Source: Spirochaetes bacterium GWB1_60_80 (GTDB lineage: Bacteria > Spirochaetota > Spirochaetia > Treponematales > UBA12059). Taken from it: DNA of 44,380 nt. The stretch's first letter is position 1. Each line of letters starts with the position of its first letter. The position numbers were made by a program, and so were the translations under genes. Below the pieces are notes generated by a model. The model was given only the letters and a program-made list of their open reading frames with translations, searched no databases and had not been told where the DNA came from. This document shows positions 15,748 through 25,157 of this stretch, piece after piece. The stretch covers positions 1 to 44,380 of the forward strand of contig MIAR01000051.1 in the NCBI GenBank assembly GCA_001829185.1, read 5' to 3'.

Positions 15748-17187
15748 TCACTCGGCGTCGGCATAGGCTTCCATGCTCTGCCTGGCCGTCCCGTCGATCA
15801 GACCGAGGTTCTCCAACAGGGCAAACAGTTCGCGGACATGGAAGAAGGCGGCCAGACGCACCTGTTGGGCGGCCATATCCTTGCGGCCCTGCTTGCCGCG
15901 CTCGATCAGCACTGCCAGATCCTCCACCACCAGGCCTTCGGCGCGCAGAATCTCGATGGCCTCCAGCTTGGAGGCTCCCGTGGTGATCAGGTCATCCAGC
16001 AGCAATACGCGCTCGCCCTTGACGAACACGCCTTCCACCCGAACGCCGCTACCATGATCCTTGACCGGCATGCGCGGCCAGATCATGGGCTTGCCGATTT
16101 TAAGCGACACGGCGGTGGCCAGAGGCAGGGCGGCGGCCGGAATACCGGCAATCCGGTCGAATTTAAAATCGCGGCACACGTAAGCATAGGCCTCGGCCAC
16201 GGCATCAAGCAGGGCCGGCGAGGCGATAACCCGCCGCAAATCAACGTAGAAGGGGGAAATCTTGCCGCTTTTCAGGGTAAAGGAGCCGGTCTTGAAGCAG
16301 CCGGTCTCCACCAGGCCGCGCAATACCCGGCGCTTGAGGGCATCCACCGGCTTCTGGCTGACCGCAGCGCTCGCCAGTGGGACGGCCGCGTCATCACGGG
16401 CCGAGCCACCGTGCCTAGCGCCATCGCGGGCGCGTTGCAAGGCTTCGACAAAGCCAGCCGCCGCCACTCCCGGCCGCTCGGCGCCGGCTACCGCCCGGGC
16501 CACCACCGGCAGAATGCCTAGGCCATCGGCGCGGGCGCCGGCCAGCCAGGCGCGGCCGATGTCTCCGCCCTGGGCGCCGATACCAGGCGCCAGGAACCAG
16601 GCCTGCGGCGTTACTTGTCGCACGGCCGCCAGGCCACGCTCGTCATTGCCGGCCACCACCAAACCCACCCGGTCAGACCAGCTGGCGGCCTCGGCGGCCA
16701 CCCGGCAGTAAAGCGGCTGGCCATCAACCAGAATATCCTGGAAAACCCCGGCCCGTGGGTTACTGGTCCGGGCCAGCACGAACACGGCCTTGCCGGCGTA
16801 AGCCAGGAACGGATCGACCGCGTCCCGGCCCATATACGGGCTGAGGGTCACGGCCGCGGCGCCGAGGCTTTCAAAACAAGCCTTGGCATAGGCTTCGGCG
16901 GTATTGCCGATATCGCAGCGCTTGGCGTCCAGCAGCACCGGCGCCTCGGCCGGAATATAATCGATAATACGCTTCAGGACCGCCAAACCTTCCGGGCCGA
17001 GCGCTTCGTAAAAGGCGATGTTCGGCTTATAACAGGCTGTAAACGGCAAGGTTTCGTCAATAATGCGCCGCGCCCAATCAAATAAGCTGGCGGTGGTCTG
17101 ACCGGCCGACAATTGCGGATCGAGTCCAACGCATAACAAACTGCCCTTCTTTTGCCAGGCGGTCGTTACTACCTCAAAAAAGTTCAC
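15748..17187 (-). CDS. pyrFE: Bifunctional OMP decarboxylase / orotate phosphoribosyltransferase
   Basis: The 479-residue protein fuses the last two enzymes of UMP synthesis in the order PyrF-PyrE. Residues of about 1-265 are a type 2 OMP decarboxylase: LLCVGLDPQL, ACYKPNIAFYEALG, the catalytic-region LLDAKRCDIGNTAEAYAKA and WFLAPGIGAQGGD. Residues of about 285-479 are orotate phosphoribosyltransferase: FTLKSGKISPFYVDLRR, DRIAGIPAAALPLATAVS and the PRPP loop RVLLLDDLITTGASK. The second glycine of the usual DAKRGDIG motif is cysteine here. This order is the reverse of animal UMP synthase and is known in some bacteria. An intrinsic terminator follows 100 bp downstream. Confidence 0.95.
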   Translation of the reverse strand: MNFFEVVTTAWQKKGSLLCVGLDPQLSAGQTTASLFDWARRIIDETLPFTACYKPNIAFYEALGPEGLAVLKRIIDYIPAEAPVLLDAKRCDIGNTAEAYAKACFESLGAAAVTLSPYMGRDAVDPFLAYAGKAVFVLARTSNPRAGVFQDILVDGQPLYCRVAAEAASWSDRVGLVVAGNDERGLAAVRQVTPQAWFLAPGIGAQGGDIGRAWLAGARADGLGILPVVARAVAGAERPGVAAAGFVEALQRARDGARHGGSARDDAAVPLASAAVSQKPVDALKRRVLRGLVETGCFKTGSFTLKSGKISPFYVDLRRVIASPALLDAVAEAYAYVCRDFKFDRIAGIPAAALPLATAVSLKIGKPMIWPRMPVKDHGSGVRVEGVFVKGERVLLLDDLITTGASKLEAIEILRAEGLVVEDLAVLIERGKQGRKDMAAQQVRLAAFFHVRELFALLENLGLIDGTARQSMEAYADAE

Positions 17188-17313
17188 TATGCGCCTCCCA
17201 TCGAAGACCTACTCTACTGGAATCAGGTATTTTATTCCAGTCATGTTTCGAGTCAGGCTGTAGGCATCGATAATAAACTATTGATTAATTGGACATTTCA
17301 TTGCAAAATACGA

Positions 17314-17343
17314 CTGTTTTTTGTAGTCATCATGCAGTATACT
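17314..17343 (+). promoter_or_regulatory. Promoter of the barrel/FecR pair
   Basis: CTGTTTTTT (17314) is followed by GCAG-TATACT, with the -10 at 17338-17343, about 37 bp before the start codon at 17380. The same arrangement, one base shorter, lies before the barrel protein gene at 37156. Confidence 0.5.
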
Positions 17344-17379
17344 AAACTCTGAAACTCGCTAGAGATGGAGGTTAGTCAA

Positions 17380-18744
17380 ATGACACGACGATTGATTACG
17401 TTAGTGGCGGCAGTTTTATTGGTCACCGCCGGATTATACGCGCAAGCCGCCGACGCCGAAGGCGCCGGTTTTGAAATCGGCGGCGGTGTATCGCTCGGCG
17501 TCGACAATATCCCCAACGCCGATGGCACCAACACCAGCTGGAACGTGCTCGGCTTCCAACCGGATCTGGCCATTGGCAATTTCGGCATCGGCCTGGATCT
17601 GACGCTGCGCTTCCAGATCATGCCGGATCAGAACACGCCATTCGCCGTCTACCTGGGCGACTGGCTGCCTAATTACGAGGAAAACGGCCGGAATATCCTG
17701 GATATTTACCTGCCCAAGATCCAGTTTGTCCGCTATGGCTACCAGGGTGACCCGCTGTACGTCAAGCTGGGTTCCATCGAAGACCTGACTCTCGGCACCG
17801 GGTTCATGATGGGCAACTACGCCAACACCCGCTTCCTGCCCGAGCAACGCCTCTTCGGCGCCAGCTTCCGGCTGGATGGTTCCCTGTTCAACTTCCCCTG
17901 GGTGGGAATCGAAGCCCTGACTGGCAACCTAGCCCGCCTCGACGTCATCGGCGCCCGGCTGTTCGCCCGCCCCTTGATCAGTCTGGAGTTGCCGATCATC
18001 AAGAACGTCCAAATCGGCGGTTCTTTCATCACCGATCGCGACCCAGCCTTGTATCGGCCGGATATCGTCACCACGCTCGACCCGATCTTCATCTATAGCG
18101 CGGATGTCATGCTGCCGATCCTGGGCGGCGACCTATTCCCGCTGGCCGCGTTTACGGAAGTAGCCTTCGAGCCCAACGGCAGCACCGGCTTCATGGTCGG
18201 CGCCGGCGGACGGCTGGTCAAATTCATTACCTATGGCGCCCAGCTGCGCTTGCTGCAAGCTGGCTTCATGCCCAATTATTTTGACCCCAATTATGACCTC
18301 TACCGCGCTGAAAAAGCCCTGGTCATGCAGGCAGCCATCAGCGGCGAAGACTCGGCCGCCTGGTTTGCCAGCCTGGGCACCAGCCTCTTTGAAGACAAGG
18401 TGGTCTTCAACGTCAACATGGCCGGAACCTTCGCCGCCAACCCCGACCCGAGGTCCGACAACCCGGCGCTCTACCCCCATATCCGGGCAGTGGCCATCCT
18501 GGAGGAAGGCTTGGTCGGCGGCTTCTCGTTCGAGGCATCGTACGACAAGTACTTCCTGGGCCGCGACCGCAACTTCTTCGCCGACCTGATAGACCCCAAT
18601 GATGCCATCATCACCGCGGCCATCAATTATTCCACCGGAGGGGCCATGTTTACCCTCCTCTACAACCTGACGTACAACCCCGAGCTGGCTGGCCCGAACA
18701 TGTTCGAGATTACCTCAAGCCTGTCCACTTCGATCCGATTCTAA
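17380..18744 (+). CDS. Outer-membrane beta-barrel-like protein
   Basis: The 454-residue product begins with a signal peptide (MTRRLITLVAAVLLVTAGLY, then AQAA). It continues as alternating polar and aromatic strands with many Gly, Asn and Asp turns and ends in ITSSLSTSIRF, a terminal phenylalanine typical of outer-membrane barrels. The middle (FVRYGYQGDPLYVKLGSIED, TLGTGFMMGNYAN) is clearly related to the C-terminal half of the next gene, so the two belong to one barrel family. The family is not one I can name, and no porin specificity is visible. The ATG at 17380 is chosen because GGAGG lies 8 nt upstream and it starts the signal peptide. It is co-directional with the next gene, 26 bp apart. 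Confidence 0.75.
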   Translation: MTRRLITLVAAVLLVTAGLYAQAADAEGAGFEIGGGVSLGVDNIPNADGTNTSWNVLGFQPDLAIGNFGIGLDLTLRFQIMPDQNTPFAVYLGDWLPNYEENGRNILDIYLPKIQFVRYGYQGDPLYVKLGSIEDLTLGTGFMMGNYANTRFLPEQRLFGASFRLDGSLFNFPWVGIEALTGNLARLDVIGARLFARPLISLELPIIKNVQIGGSFITDRDPALYRPDIVTTLDPIFIYSADVMLPILGGDLFPLAAFTEVAFEPNGSTGFMVGAGGRLVKFITYGAQLRLLQAGFMPNYFDPNYDLYRAEKALVMQAAISGEDSAAWFASLGTSLFEDKVVFNVNMAGTFAANPDPRSDNPALYPHIRAVAILEEGLVGGFSFEASYDKYFLGRDRNFFADLIDPNDAIITAAINYSTGGAMFTLLYNLTYNPELAGPNMFEITSSLSTSIRF

Positions 18745-18770
18745 GGCGCGCCCTGGCGCAGGAGGTTCAC

Positions 18771-21011
18771 ATGCGTATCCGTAAAATAAGTTGGCTGGTT
18801 CTGCTCGGCCTACTATCGGCTGTCATGCTTGCGGCCCAGTCCGCTAACCAGCAGCTGATGCTGGATTTCGTCGACGGAAGCAACTTCAGCTTCGTTACCC
18901 CCGACGGCATCACCTATAATTATCCCAATGGCGTGGTTGAAGGCGACAGTATCCCGGTTGGGGCGGTAGTCACGACCGGCACCGGCACCTCGGTCGAGCT
19001 GCGGCTGCAGCCGAATGGAACCCTGCTCAAGCTGGCGGCCGACACCTCGCTGCGCATCGAGGCCATCGCCTCCGCCAGTAGCAATGTCAATACCTTCAGC
19101 CTCATCGCCGGCAAGATCCGAGCGGTGGCGGCGCGCGGTTCCAACTATAACATCCAGACCAGCTCCACGGTCTGCGGCGTGCGCGGCACGGACTTCACCA
19201 TGGCCTTCCAGGAAGGCACCCGCGCCTTGCTGCTGGTCAGCCAAGGCGCCGTCGAATTCGGCCGGCGCACCGCCAGCGGCATCGCCGATGCCGTCACCGT
19301 CAACCAGGGCCAATTCTCGGAGTTCTTCTCCAGTTTCGCGCCGAGCGCCTACAGCCCGGAAATGTTCGCCCAGGAATACGGCGATGTTGACATCCCGGCC
19401 GAGCGCCTGCCCCCGCAAACCGAGGAAACCGCCGCGGTCACCGAGGAACCAGCCGACAACGGCCAGCCGGTCAATGCCGGCGCGGTCAATGTCGGTTCCG
19501 GCGACAGCGACACTGGCACCGAGAGCGATGACAGCGCCGCGCCGGCCGTCGACAATGCCATCATCGCCTGGCTGCAGGATATCCTGGGCATGGAAATCGG
19601 CGCCATCACCATCAACGGAAATGTCTGGTCCAAGGCCGTGCTGCAACCGCGCTTCCAGCTCGGCGACCTGCGCGTCGGTCTTTATTTACCCATCATCTAC
19701 CAGAACGACCTCTTTGATATCAACGACTGGTACCGTCCGGCCGGCAACAACGAATGGTCCTTCGGCTTCGACATCGGCTGGACCAGTAATACCCTGGCCG
19801 CCCTGTTCGATGCCGTCAGCGACCTGGCCCTCAAGATCCGCTACCTGGAATACGGCGACCAGTTGGGCGATCCCTTCTTCTTCAAGGTCGGTAATGTGGA
19901 CAGCTTCACCATCGGCCACGGCTTGATCATGCGCGACTACGCCAACGATGCCGACTTCCCGGCGGTGCGCCACCTCGGCTTCAACCTGGGCCTTGACCTG
20001 AACGCCTGGGGCTTCGAGGTCCTGACCAATGACCTCACGGCCATCGAAATCCTCGGCAGCCGCGTCTATATGCGCCCAGTCCCCAGCAGCAAGGTGGCCT
20101 TCGGCCTGTCGGCCGTGGCTGACCTGCACCCGGCGGCCGGTTTTAATACCGAACTGGCGCCCGATGGAGCGGCGGCTTATGGCGACCCGGTCCTCCTGGG
20201 CTTGGGTCTGGACGTCGACGTGCCTTTCCTGAACAACGACATCCTCGGACTGCGTTTCTTCGCCGAAACCGCCGCCATGGCGCCGATCGTGCGTAACGAC
20301 TTTACCTACGATGGCAACGCCGGCGCGAAAGGCTTCCGCTTCGACATGATATTCAACGGCACCACGGTTACCAACTGGGGCGTGGCCAGCGGTATCATCG
20401 GCAATGTCCTGTTCATCGATTGGCGCCTGGAATACCGCTACTTCACCGGCGCCTTCCAGCCGGCTTTCTTCGACGCCGGCTACGAGCGCCGCCGCATGGA
20501 GATCGTCGAGCGGTATGCCGCCTACCTGAGCGACCCGGACTTGATCGACCAGTCGCCCAACGTCATGGGCGTCTACGGCGAAGGCGGAGCCAGCCTGTTC
20601 AACGACAAGCTCAACCTGACACTCGGCTACTTCTGGCCCTTCGACATCGCCCAAGCGGTGGCCGCTCCCCTTGGCTACCTGGCGGCCAGCAACGACTACT
20701 TCATCGCCAGCCTGGAAATCGTCGAAGGCCTCATCCCGATCCTCGATATTTCCGGCTCCATCAGCTACGAACGCCGTAACTTCATCCCAACTATCCTGCA
20801 GCAGAACGGCGAGGCGTTGACTTTGTTCGACGGCAACACCACCTTCTCCGGCGAATTGGTCGTCCCGGTTCCGAACGCGCCCTTCCTGCGCCTGGCCGTC
20901 ATGTTCTCCACCACCATCGCCCGCGATGACGCCGGCGAGATCGTCCTGGATGTCAACGGCAACCCGCAGATGTGGCCGCTCATCACTTTAGAAACCCGCC
21001 TGAGCTTCTGA
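18771..21011 (+). CDS. FecR-domain protein with C-terminal barrel
   Basis: The 746-residue protein has a signal peptide (LVLLGLLSAVMLAAQSA). It is followed by a FecR domain (about residues 45-150) with GDSIPVGAVVTTGTGTSVEL, LKLAADTSLRIEA, FSLIAGKIRAVA and STVCGVRGTDF. Next comes an acidic Glu/Ala/Asp linker (about 205-260), and the rest resembles the preceding barrel protein: LKIRYLEYGDQLGDPFFFKV, FTIGHGLIMRDYAND. It ends in PLITLETRLSF, again a terminal Phe. FecR domains sense or present envelope signals. A barrel with a periplasmic FecR plug-like domain is plausible but unproven. The start has AGGAGG upstream. An intrinsic terminator follows. Confidence 0.8.
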   Translation: MRIRKISWLVLLGLLSAVMLAAQSANQQLMLDFVDGSNFSFVTPDGITYNYPNGVVEGDSIPVGAVVTTGTGTSVELRLQPNGTLLKLAADTSLRIEAIASASSNVNTFSLIAGKIRAVAARGSNYNIQTSSTVCGVRGTDFTMAFQEGTRALLLVSQGAVEFGRRTASGIADAVTVNQGQFSEFFSSFAPSAYSPEMFAQEYGDVDIPAERLPPQTEETAAVTEEPADNGQPVNAGAVNVGSGDSDTGTESDDSAAPAVDNAIIAWLQDILGMEIGAITINGNVWSKAVLQPRFQLGDLRVGLYLPIIYQNDLFDINDWYRPAGNNEWSFGFDIGWTSNTLAALFDAVSDLALKIRYLEYGDQLGDPFFFKVGNVDSFTIGHGLIMRDYANDADFPAVRHLGFNLGLDLNAWGFEVLTNDLTAIEILGSRVYMRPVPSSKVAFGLSAVADLHPAAGFNTELAPDGAAAYGDPVLLGLGLDVDVPFLNNDILGLRFFAETAAMAPIVRNDFTYDGNAGAKGFRFDMIFNGTTVTNWGVASGIIGNVLFIDWRLEYRYFTGAFQPAFFDAGYERRRMEIVERYAAYLSDPDLIDQSPNVMGVYGEGGASLFNDKLNLTLGYFWPFDIAQAVAAPLGYLAASNDYFIASLEIVEGLIPILDISGSISYERRNFIPTILQQNGEALTLFDGNTTFSGELVVPVPNAPFLRLAVMFSTTIARDDAGEIVLDVNGNPQMWPLITLETRLSF

Positions 21012-21050
21012 CAGGCTTCCCCCGACTATAGGGTCGGGGCGAGTCTAGCA

Positions 21051-21086
21051 GACCGGCCGCCCGCGCTTGCGGGCGGTCTTTTTTTT
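21051..21086 (+). terminator. Intrinsic terminator after the FecR-barrel gene
   Basis: CGCCCGC-GCTT-GCGGGCG forms the upper stem, with GAC/GTC below, followed by eight T residues. A second small hairpin (CCCCGAC/GTCGGGG) lies just upstream. Confidence 0.85.
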
Positions 21087-21087
21087 G

Positions 21088-21150
21088 GTGCGTCCGGCCA
21101 GGCGCGGCAACGAGCGGGTGAAAGTCCCGTGCGAACCCGGCTGACAAAAC
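21088..21150 (+). other. Possible 5' fragment of a group II intron
   Basis: Directly after the terminator T-run the sequence reads GTGCGTCCGGCC, then a GGTGAAAGTCCCGTGCG stretch and AACCCGGCTGAC. A GTGCG-type 5' end with a nearby GGTGAAAGTCC is characteristic of bacterial group II introns. The class C subgroup is known to insert just after terminator hairpins. No domain V or reverse transcriptase follows; mutL begins at 21176. It would be a short relic. Confidence 0.35.
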
Positions 21151-21175
21151 GCGGCCGAGGCGTTAGGATAGGTTC

Positions 21176-23026
21176 ATGAACGATACCGACCCCGATCAAG
21201 CCACCACTATCCATATCCTGCCCCCGGAGACGGCCAAGCGCATCGCCGCCGGCGAAGTCATCGAGCGGCCGCAGTCCGTCCTGCGCGAGCTAGTCGACAA
21301 CAGCCTCGACGCCGGCGCCAGCGATATCCGGGTGGAACTGCGCGGCGGCGGCCTGGATAGCCTGGCGGTGCACGACAACGGCGGCGGCATGGGCCGACTA
21401 GACCTGGCCTTGTCCATCCTGCCCCACGCCACCTCCAAAATCAACCACCACGACGATTTGCTGGCTTTGCATACCCTGGGCTTCCGCGGCGAGGCGCTGG
21501 CCTCGGTGGCGGCGGTGGCCGACCTGACCATCCGCAGCGCCGTTAAGGCCGACGAAGCCTGGGAACTGACCGCCGGACCGGGCCAGGAAACGATCCTCAA
21601 GCCCAGCCGCGGCTCGGTTGGCACCAGCGTCACCGTCCGGTCGCTGTTCGCGTCCTTTCCGGCCCGCCGCCAGTTCATGAAGCGGCCAGCCGCCGAAAGC
21701 CTGGCTTGCCGCCAGGTCTTTATCGACAAAAGCCTACCCTTCCCGGAGGTCAGCTTCCGCTTCAGCCTGGATGGCAGCGCCAGCCTAAGCCTGTTGCCGG
21801 CCCGCCTGCCTGAACGCGTCCGGCAGGCGGTGCTGCCGGACCAGCCGCCGGAATTCTTCCGCGAGTTGGTAACGCGCGGCCCTGGCTTTGCGGCCCGGCT
21901 GGTAGCCGGCGCCACCGCCCTACAACGCAGCGACCGCCGCTACCTGCAAGTCTTCGTCAACCGCCGCCGGGTGCAGGAGTTCAGCCTGCAGCAAGCCCTG
22001 GAATACGCCTACCGCAGCGTGCTGCCCGGCGGCAGCTTCCCGGTGGTCTTTGCCTTCATCGAGGTCGATCCGGCCATGGCGGACTTCAATATCCACCCAG
22101 CCAAGAAAGAAGTTCGCCTGCGCAACGGCGCCGACATCCGCCAAGGCCTCATTGGCTGCCTGCGCGATTACCTGAGCAACGCCTACCGCCTGAGCTACGC
22201 CCAGAGCGGCGACCCACTGCAGACCGCCAGCCTCTTTTCGGTTCAGGAGCCAACGCCGCTCGAAACCACTGCGCCGACAGGCACGAGCAACTTCGCCGAT
22301 CGTTTAGCGCCTTGGTCAGCCGAGCTGGCCGACCGGCAGTTCGCCGACCGGCCGACCGACGCGGCCGGCGGACGCTGGGTCGAGGCCCTCCGCCAGTCTC
22401 GCCAGGCGGCCGCCAATCCGCTGCATGACAAACTGACCCACAGCTTCCCGGCGGCCGTGCCCTGGCCGTCAGAGGACAATTCAGCCGCCCTCAAATACCT
22501 CGGCCAGACCCTCGGCACCTTCCTGGTCTTTGAGTACTCTGGCGAATTGCTGATTATCGACCAGCACGCCGCCCACGAGCGCATCATTTTCGACCAGCTG
22601 GAAAGCCGGCGCGTCGTTTGTCAGGACTTGATGGTGCCGTATGTCTACGAGGCGGCTTCGGACGAGGAAGACCGGCAGCTGGAAGGCCTGCAGCCGGCTC
22701 TGGCGCTCCAAGGCTTCAGGCTGACCAAGGAGGGCGGCAGCTGGATATTGCACAGCCTGCCGGCTATCTTACCGGTCGAACACGGCGGCGTCTTATTTGA
22801 AGTGGTGAGGCAGGGTCAGGATACCGCCGCCATCATGCACCAGCTACGGGCCAACATCGCCTGTAAGGCCGCCATCAAGGACGGGACCAGCTTGCCTGAC
22901 GACGCCGCCCTGTCGCTGGGTCGGCAGGCCCTGGCCCTGCCTGAAGCGCGCTGCCCGCACGGCCGCCCGATTTGGCTGCGCATCAGCCGGCAGCAGCTGT
23001 TCGAGGCGGTCGGCCGCCTCGTCTAA
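21176..23026 (+). CDS. mutL: MutL DNA mismatch repair protein
   Basis: The 616-residue protein has the GHKL ATPase motifs of MutL: IAAGEVIERPQSVLRELVDN with the catalytic Glu and Asn, VHDNGGGM, HATSKI and LGFRGEALASVA. A transducer domain and a variable linker (about residues 340-430) follow. The C-terminal dimerisation domain has DQHAAHERIIFDQLE, IACKAAIKDG and CPHGRP, which are the metal-site motifs of endonuclease-type MutL proteins and absent from E. coli MutL. In the first motif the final acidic residue is Asp where DQHA(X)2E(X)4E has Glu. It probably nicks DNA itself in MutH-independent mismatch repair. No mutS is in the window. A weak AGGATAGG precedes the start. Confidence 0.96.
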   Translation: MNDTDPDQATTIHILPPETAKRIAAGEVIERPQSVLRELVDNSLDAGASDIRVELRGGGLDSLAVHDNGGGMGRLDLALSILPHATSKINHHDDLLALHTLGFRGEALASVAAVADLTIRSAVKADEAWELTAGPGQETILKPSRGSVGTSVTVRSLFASFPARRQFMKRPAAESLACRQVFIDKSLPFPEVSFRFSLDGSASLSLLPARLPERVRQAVLPDQPPEFFRELVTRGPGFAARLVAGATALQRSDRRYLQVFVNRRRVQEFSLQQALEYAYRSVLPGGSFPVVFAFIEVDPAMADFNIHPAKKEVRLRNGADIRQGLIGCLRDYLSNAYRLSYAQSGDPLQTASLFSVQEPTPLETTAPTGTSNFADRLAPWSAELADRQFADRPTDAAGGRWVEALRQSRQAAANPLHDKLTHSFPAAVPWPSEDNSAALKYLGQTLGTFLVFEYSGELLIIDQHAAHERIIFDQLESRRVVCQDLMVPYVYEAASDEEDRQLEGLQPALALQGFRLTKEGGSWILHSLPAILPVEHGGVLFEVVRQGQDTAAIMHQLRANIACKAAIKDGTSLPDDAALSLGRQALALPEARCPHGRPIWLRISRQQLFEAVGRLV

Positions 23027-23030
23027 CCGC

Positions 23031-25085
23031 TTACAGCCCGGCCAGGATGCGGGTAATCTCGTCCTTGGCCGGGTAAGCCGGCTGCTTGGCCAAGAGGTCG
23101 GTCAGCAGGCGCCTGGCGTCGTCGTTCTGGCCCATGGCAATGTAGAGTTTGCCGAGTTCGTACATGGCAGCCCAAGCCTGGCTGTCGAGCTGGAGAATTT
23201 CCCGGTAACCGGCCAGGGCCCGCTCGTTGTCGCCAGCCTGGACATAGGCCCGGGACAGGTTCAAGCGGATGGTGGTATCGCGCGGCGCCAATTGCAGGGC
23301 CAGTTCGTAATGGAAAACGCTTTTATCGAAGATACCTTTTTTACCGTAGGCGTTGCCCAGGTTGTTGTTGGCTTCCAAGGAGCGGGGATTGATACGATAG
23401 GCCTCGTCGAGCACCGTCAAGGCCCGGTCGACGAAATCGGATTCCAGGTAGATGATGCCGAGATTGATGCGCGAGTCGATGTTGCGGGCGTCGAGCCGGG
23501 CCGCCTCGCCGTACGAACTGAGGGCCAGGTCGATATTGCCGGCCTGTTGGGCGGCCAGGCCAAGCTGGTACTGGTAGGTGGCCGAGGTTGGCCGCTCCTG
23601 CACCGCCCGCTGGGCCATCTGCAGCGCTTCGGCCGTCTTGCCGAGTTCGTATTTGACCACGGCCAGGTTGTAGTAGGTGACCGCGTCGGCCGTAACGGCC
23701 AAGGCTTGCTCGAAGGCGCGCTCGGCATTGGCCAGCTGGCCTGAGGTCTTATATACCAGCCCCAGCTCGCGCAGGGCCTGGGCATCCTGGGCATTGAAGG
23801 ACAGCGCCGTAGTAAAGGAGCGGATGGCGCCGGCTGTATCGCCGGAGGCCGCCAGCAACTTGCCCACCTCGATATGGGCGCGCGCGTAATCGGCCTTGAT
23901 GGCAATGGCGGCGCGGAAGGCGGCCAGGGCGGCGCTGGACAGCCGGTCGCGGGTAGCGGCGTCAACGGCGCCGCTACGCAGGGCCAGGCACGACATGCCG
24001 AGGTTGAAAAAGGCCGGTTCGTAGCGCGGATTCAGCCGCGTGGTGACCGATTCAAACGCCCGCCGCGCTTCCTCGAACTTCCGCACCCGGTAATAAGCCA
24101 GGCCGAGCTGATAGGCATAGAGGTAATTGTTGGGGTCCAGGCGCTGGGCCTGCTCCAACTCGGTCAGCGCCTGGTCAGGCAGGCTGGCGTCGTTATAAAT
24201 CTTGCCCAGGGTATAGTGGGGAGCGGCGGCGGTGCCGTCGCTGCGGATGGCGTCCTGGGCCGCGCTTTGGGCGGACCGAGCCGCCTGGGCGCCATCGGCC
24301 GTCGTCGGCGCGCTGCGGTATTCTTCGTACCAAGCTTCGGCGATGTCGGTATATATCTGGGAGGCAAAGCGCTGCTCGCCGGGCGGCAGGGCATCGGTCG
24401 CGGCCTTGAAGGCGGTAGCGGCGGCGCTGTTGTCGCCGCTACTGATGGCGCCGCGCCCTTCCTGCACCAGGCGGTTGACGGTTTCCATCCGGCTGCGCAG
24501 TTCCGTGCCGGCCCGGACCAGTTCGGCCTCGCGGGCCGCCCGGGCGGCGGCGGCGGCTTCGGCCTCGGCCTGGCTGCGCGCCGCGGCCTCCGCCCGTTCC
24601 CGGGCCGCCACTTCCTGCGCCAGGCGGGCCGCCTCGGCCTGGGCGGCTGCGGCTGCGGCTGCGGCGCCGGCGGGCTGCCCGTTCCCCTGGGCGGCGGCCT
24701 GGGCCGCGGCCTGGGCGGCGCTCTGGGCAGCCGACTCGGCCACCGAGGTGGCGGTTCGCTCAAAGGAGCGCCCCAGTTCGCCGAGCGACTCGGCCAGCCC
24801 GTCATTCGCCTCATAGCTACCGCCGGCGGCTTGCAGCTTCTCGAGCGCCTCGTCGCGTAGCAGCCGGGCTTCGGCGTCGGCCACGTCGCGGATCAGCAAG
24901 TCGTCAAGCAGATCGAGGGCCCGCTCGTACTTCTGGCGGTCGATATATTCCCGGGCCAGGGCCAGCATGTTGCCGCGCTCCTGGTTGCCGGCCTTGGCCA
25001 CCGCCAGCGCGCCAACCAAGGCCAGCGCCAGGACTATGGCCGCCACGACGGCTACAACGATGATTTTCTTGGTTTGGGTGGTCAC
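23031..25085 (-). CDS. Membrane-anchored TPR protein with Ala-rich coiled coil
   Basis: From the GTG at 25085 (GAAGGA 6 nt upstream) the product has 684 residues. The upstream ATG at 25100 lacks a ribosome binding site. A short cytoplasmic stretch (TTQTKK) is followed by one transmembrane helix (IIVVAVVAAIVLALALVGAL). Next is a TPR-like pair (EYIDRQKYERALDLLDDLL) and an Ala/Gln/Glu-rich helix with many AAQ and AEA repeats (about residues 105-190, probable coiled coil). At least ten TPR units follow to the end (HYTLGKIYNDASLPDQALTE, EANNNLGNAYGKKGIFDKSV). TPR arrays scaffold protein complexes. The specific partner is unknown, but the next gene upstream encodes another exported TPR protein and the two are probably co-transcribed. 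Confidence 0.8.
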   Translation of the reverse strand: MTTQTKKIIVVAVVAAIVLALALVGALAVAKAGNQERGNMLALAREYIDRQKYERALDLLDDLLIRDVADAEARLLRDEALEKLQAAGGSYEANDGLAESLGELGRSFERTATSVAESAAQSAAQAAAQAAAQGNGQPAGAAAAAAAAQAEAARLAQEVAARERAEAAARSQAEAEAAAAARAAREAELVRAGTELRSRMETVNRLVQEGRGAISSGDNSAAATAFKAATDALPPGEQRFASQIYTDIAEAWYEEYRSAPTTADGAQAARSAQSAAQDAIRSDGTAAAPHYTLGKIYNDASLPDQALTELEQAQRLDPNNYLYAYQLGLAYYRVRKFEEARRAFESVTTRLNPRYEPAFFNLGMSCLALRSGAVDAATRDRLSSAALAAFRAAIAIKADYARAHIEVGKLLAASGDTAGAIRSFTTALSFNAQDAQALRELGLVYKTSGQLANAERAFEQALAVTADAVTYYNLAVVKYELGKTAEALQMAQRAVQERPTSATYQYQLGLAAQQAGNIDLALSSYGEAARLDARNIDSRINLGIIYLESDFVDRALTVLDEAYRINPRSLEANNNLGNAYGKKGIFDKSVFHYELALQLAPRDTTIRLNLSRAYVQAGDNERALAGYREILQLDSQAWAAMYELGKLYIAMGQNDDARRLLTDLLAKQPAYPAKDEITRILAGL

Positions 25086-25157
25086 AGTAATTCCTTCCAT
25101 TGCAGATACCAAAAAAACGGGGTTAGCCAGGGCGGCAACCCCGTGACGGTGAGCGGT

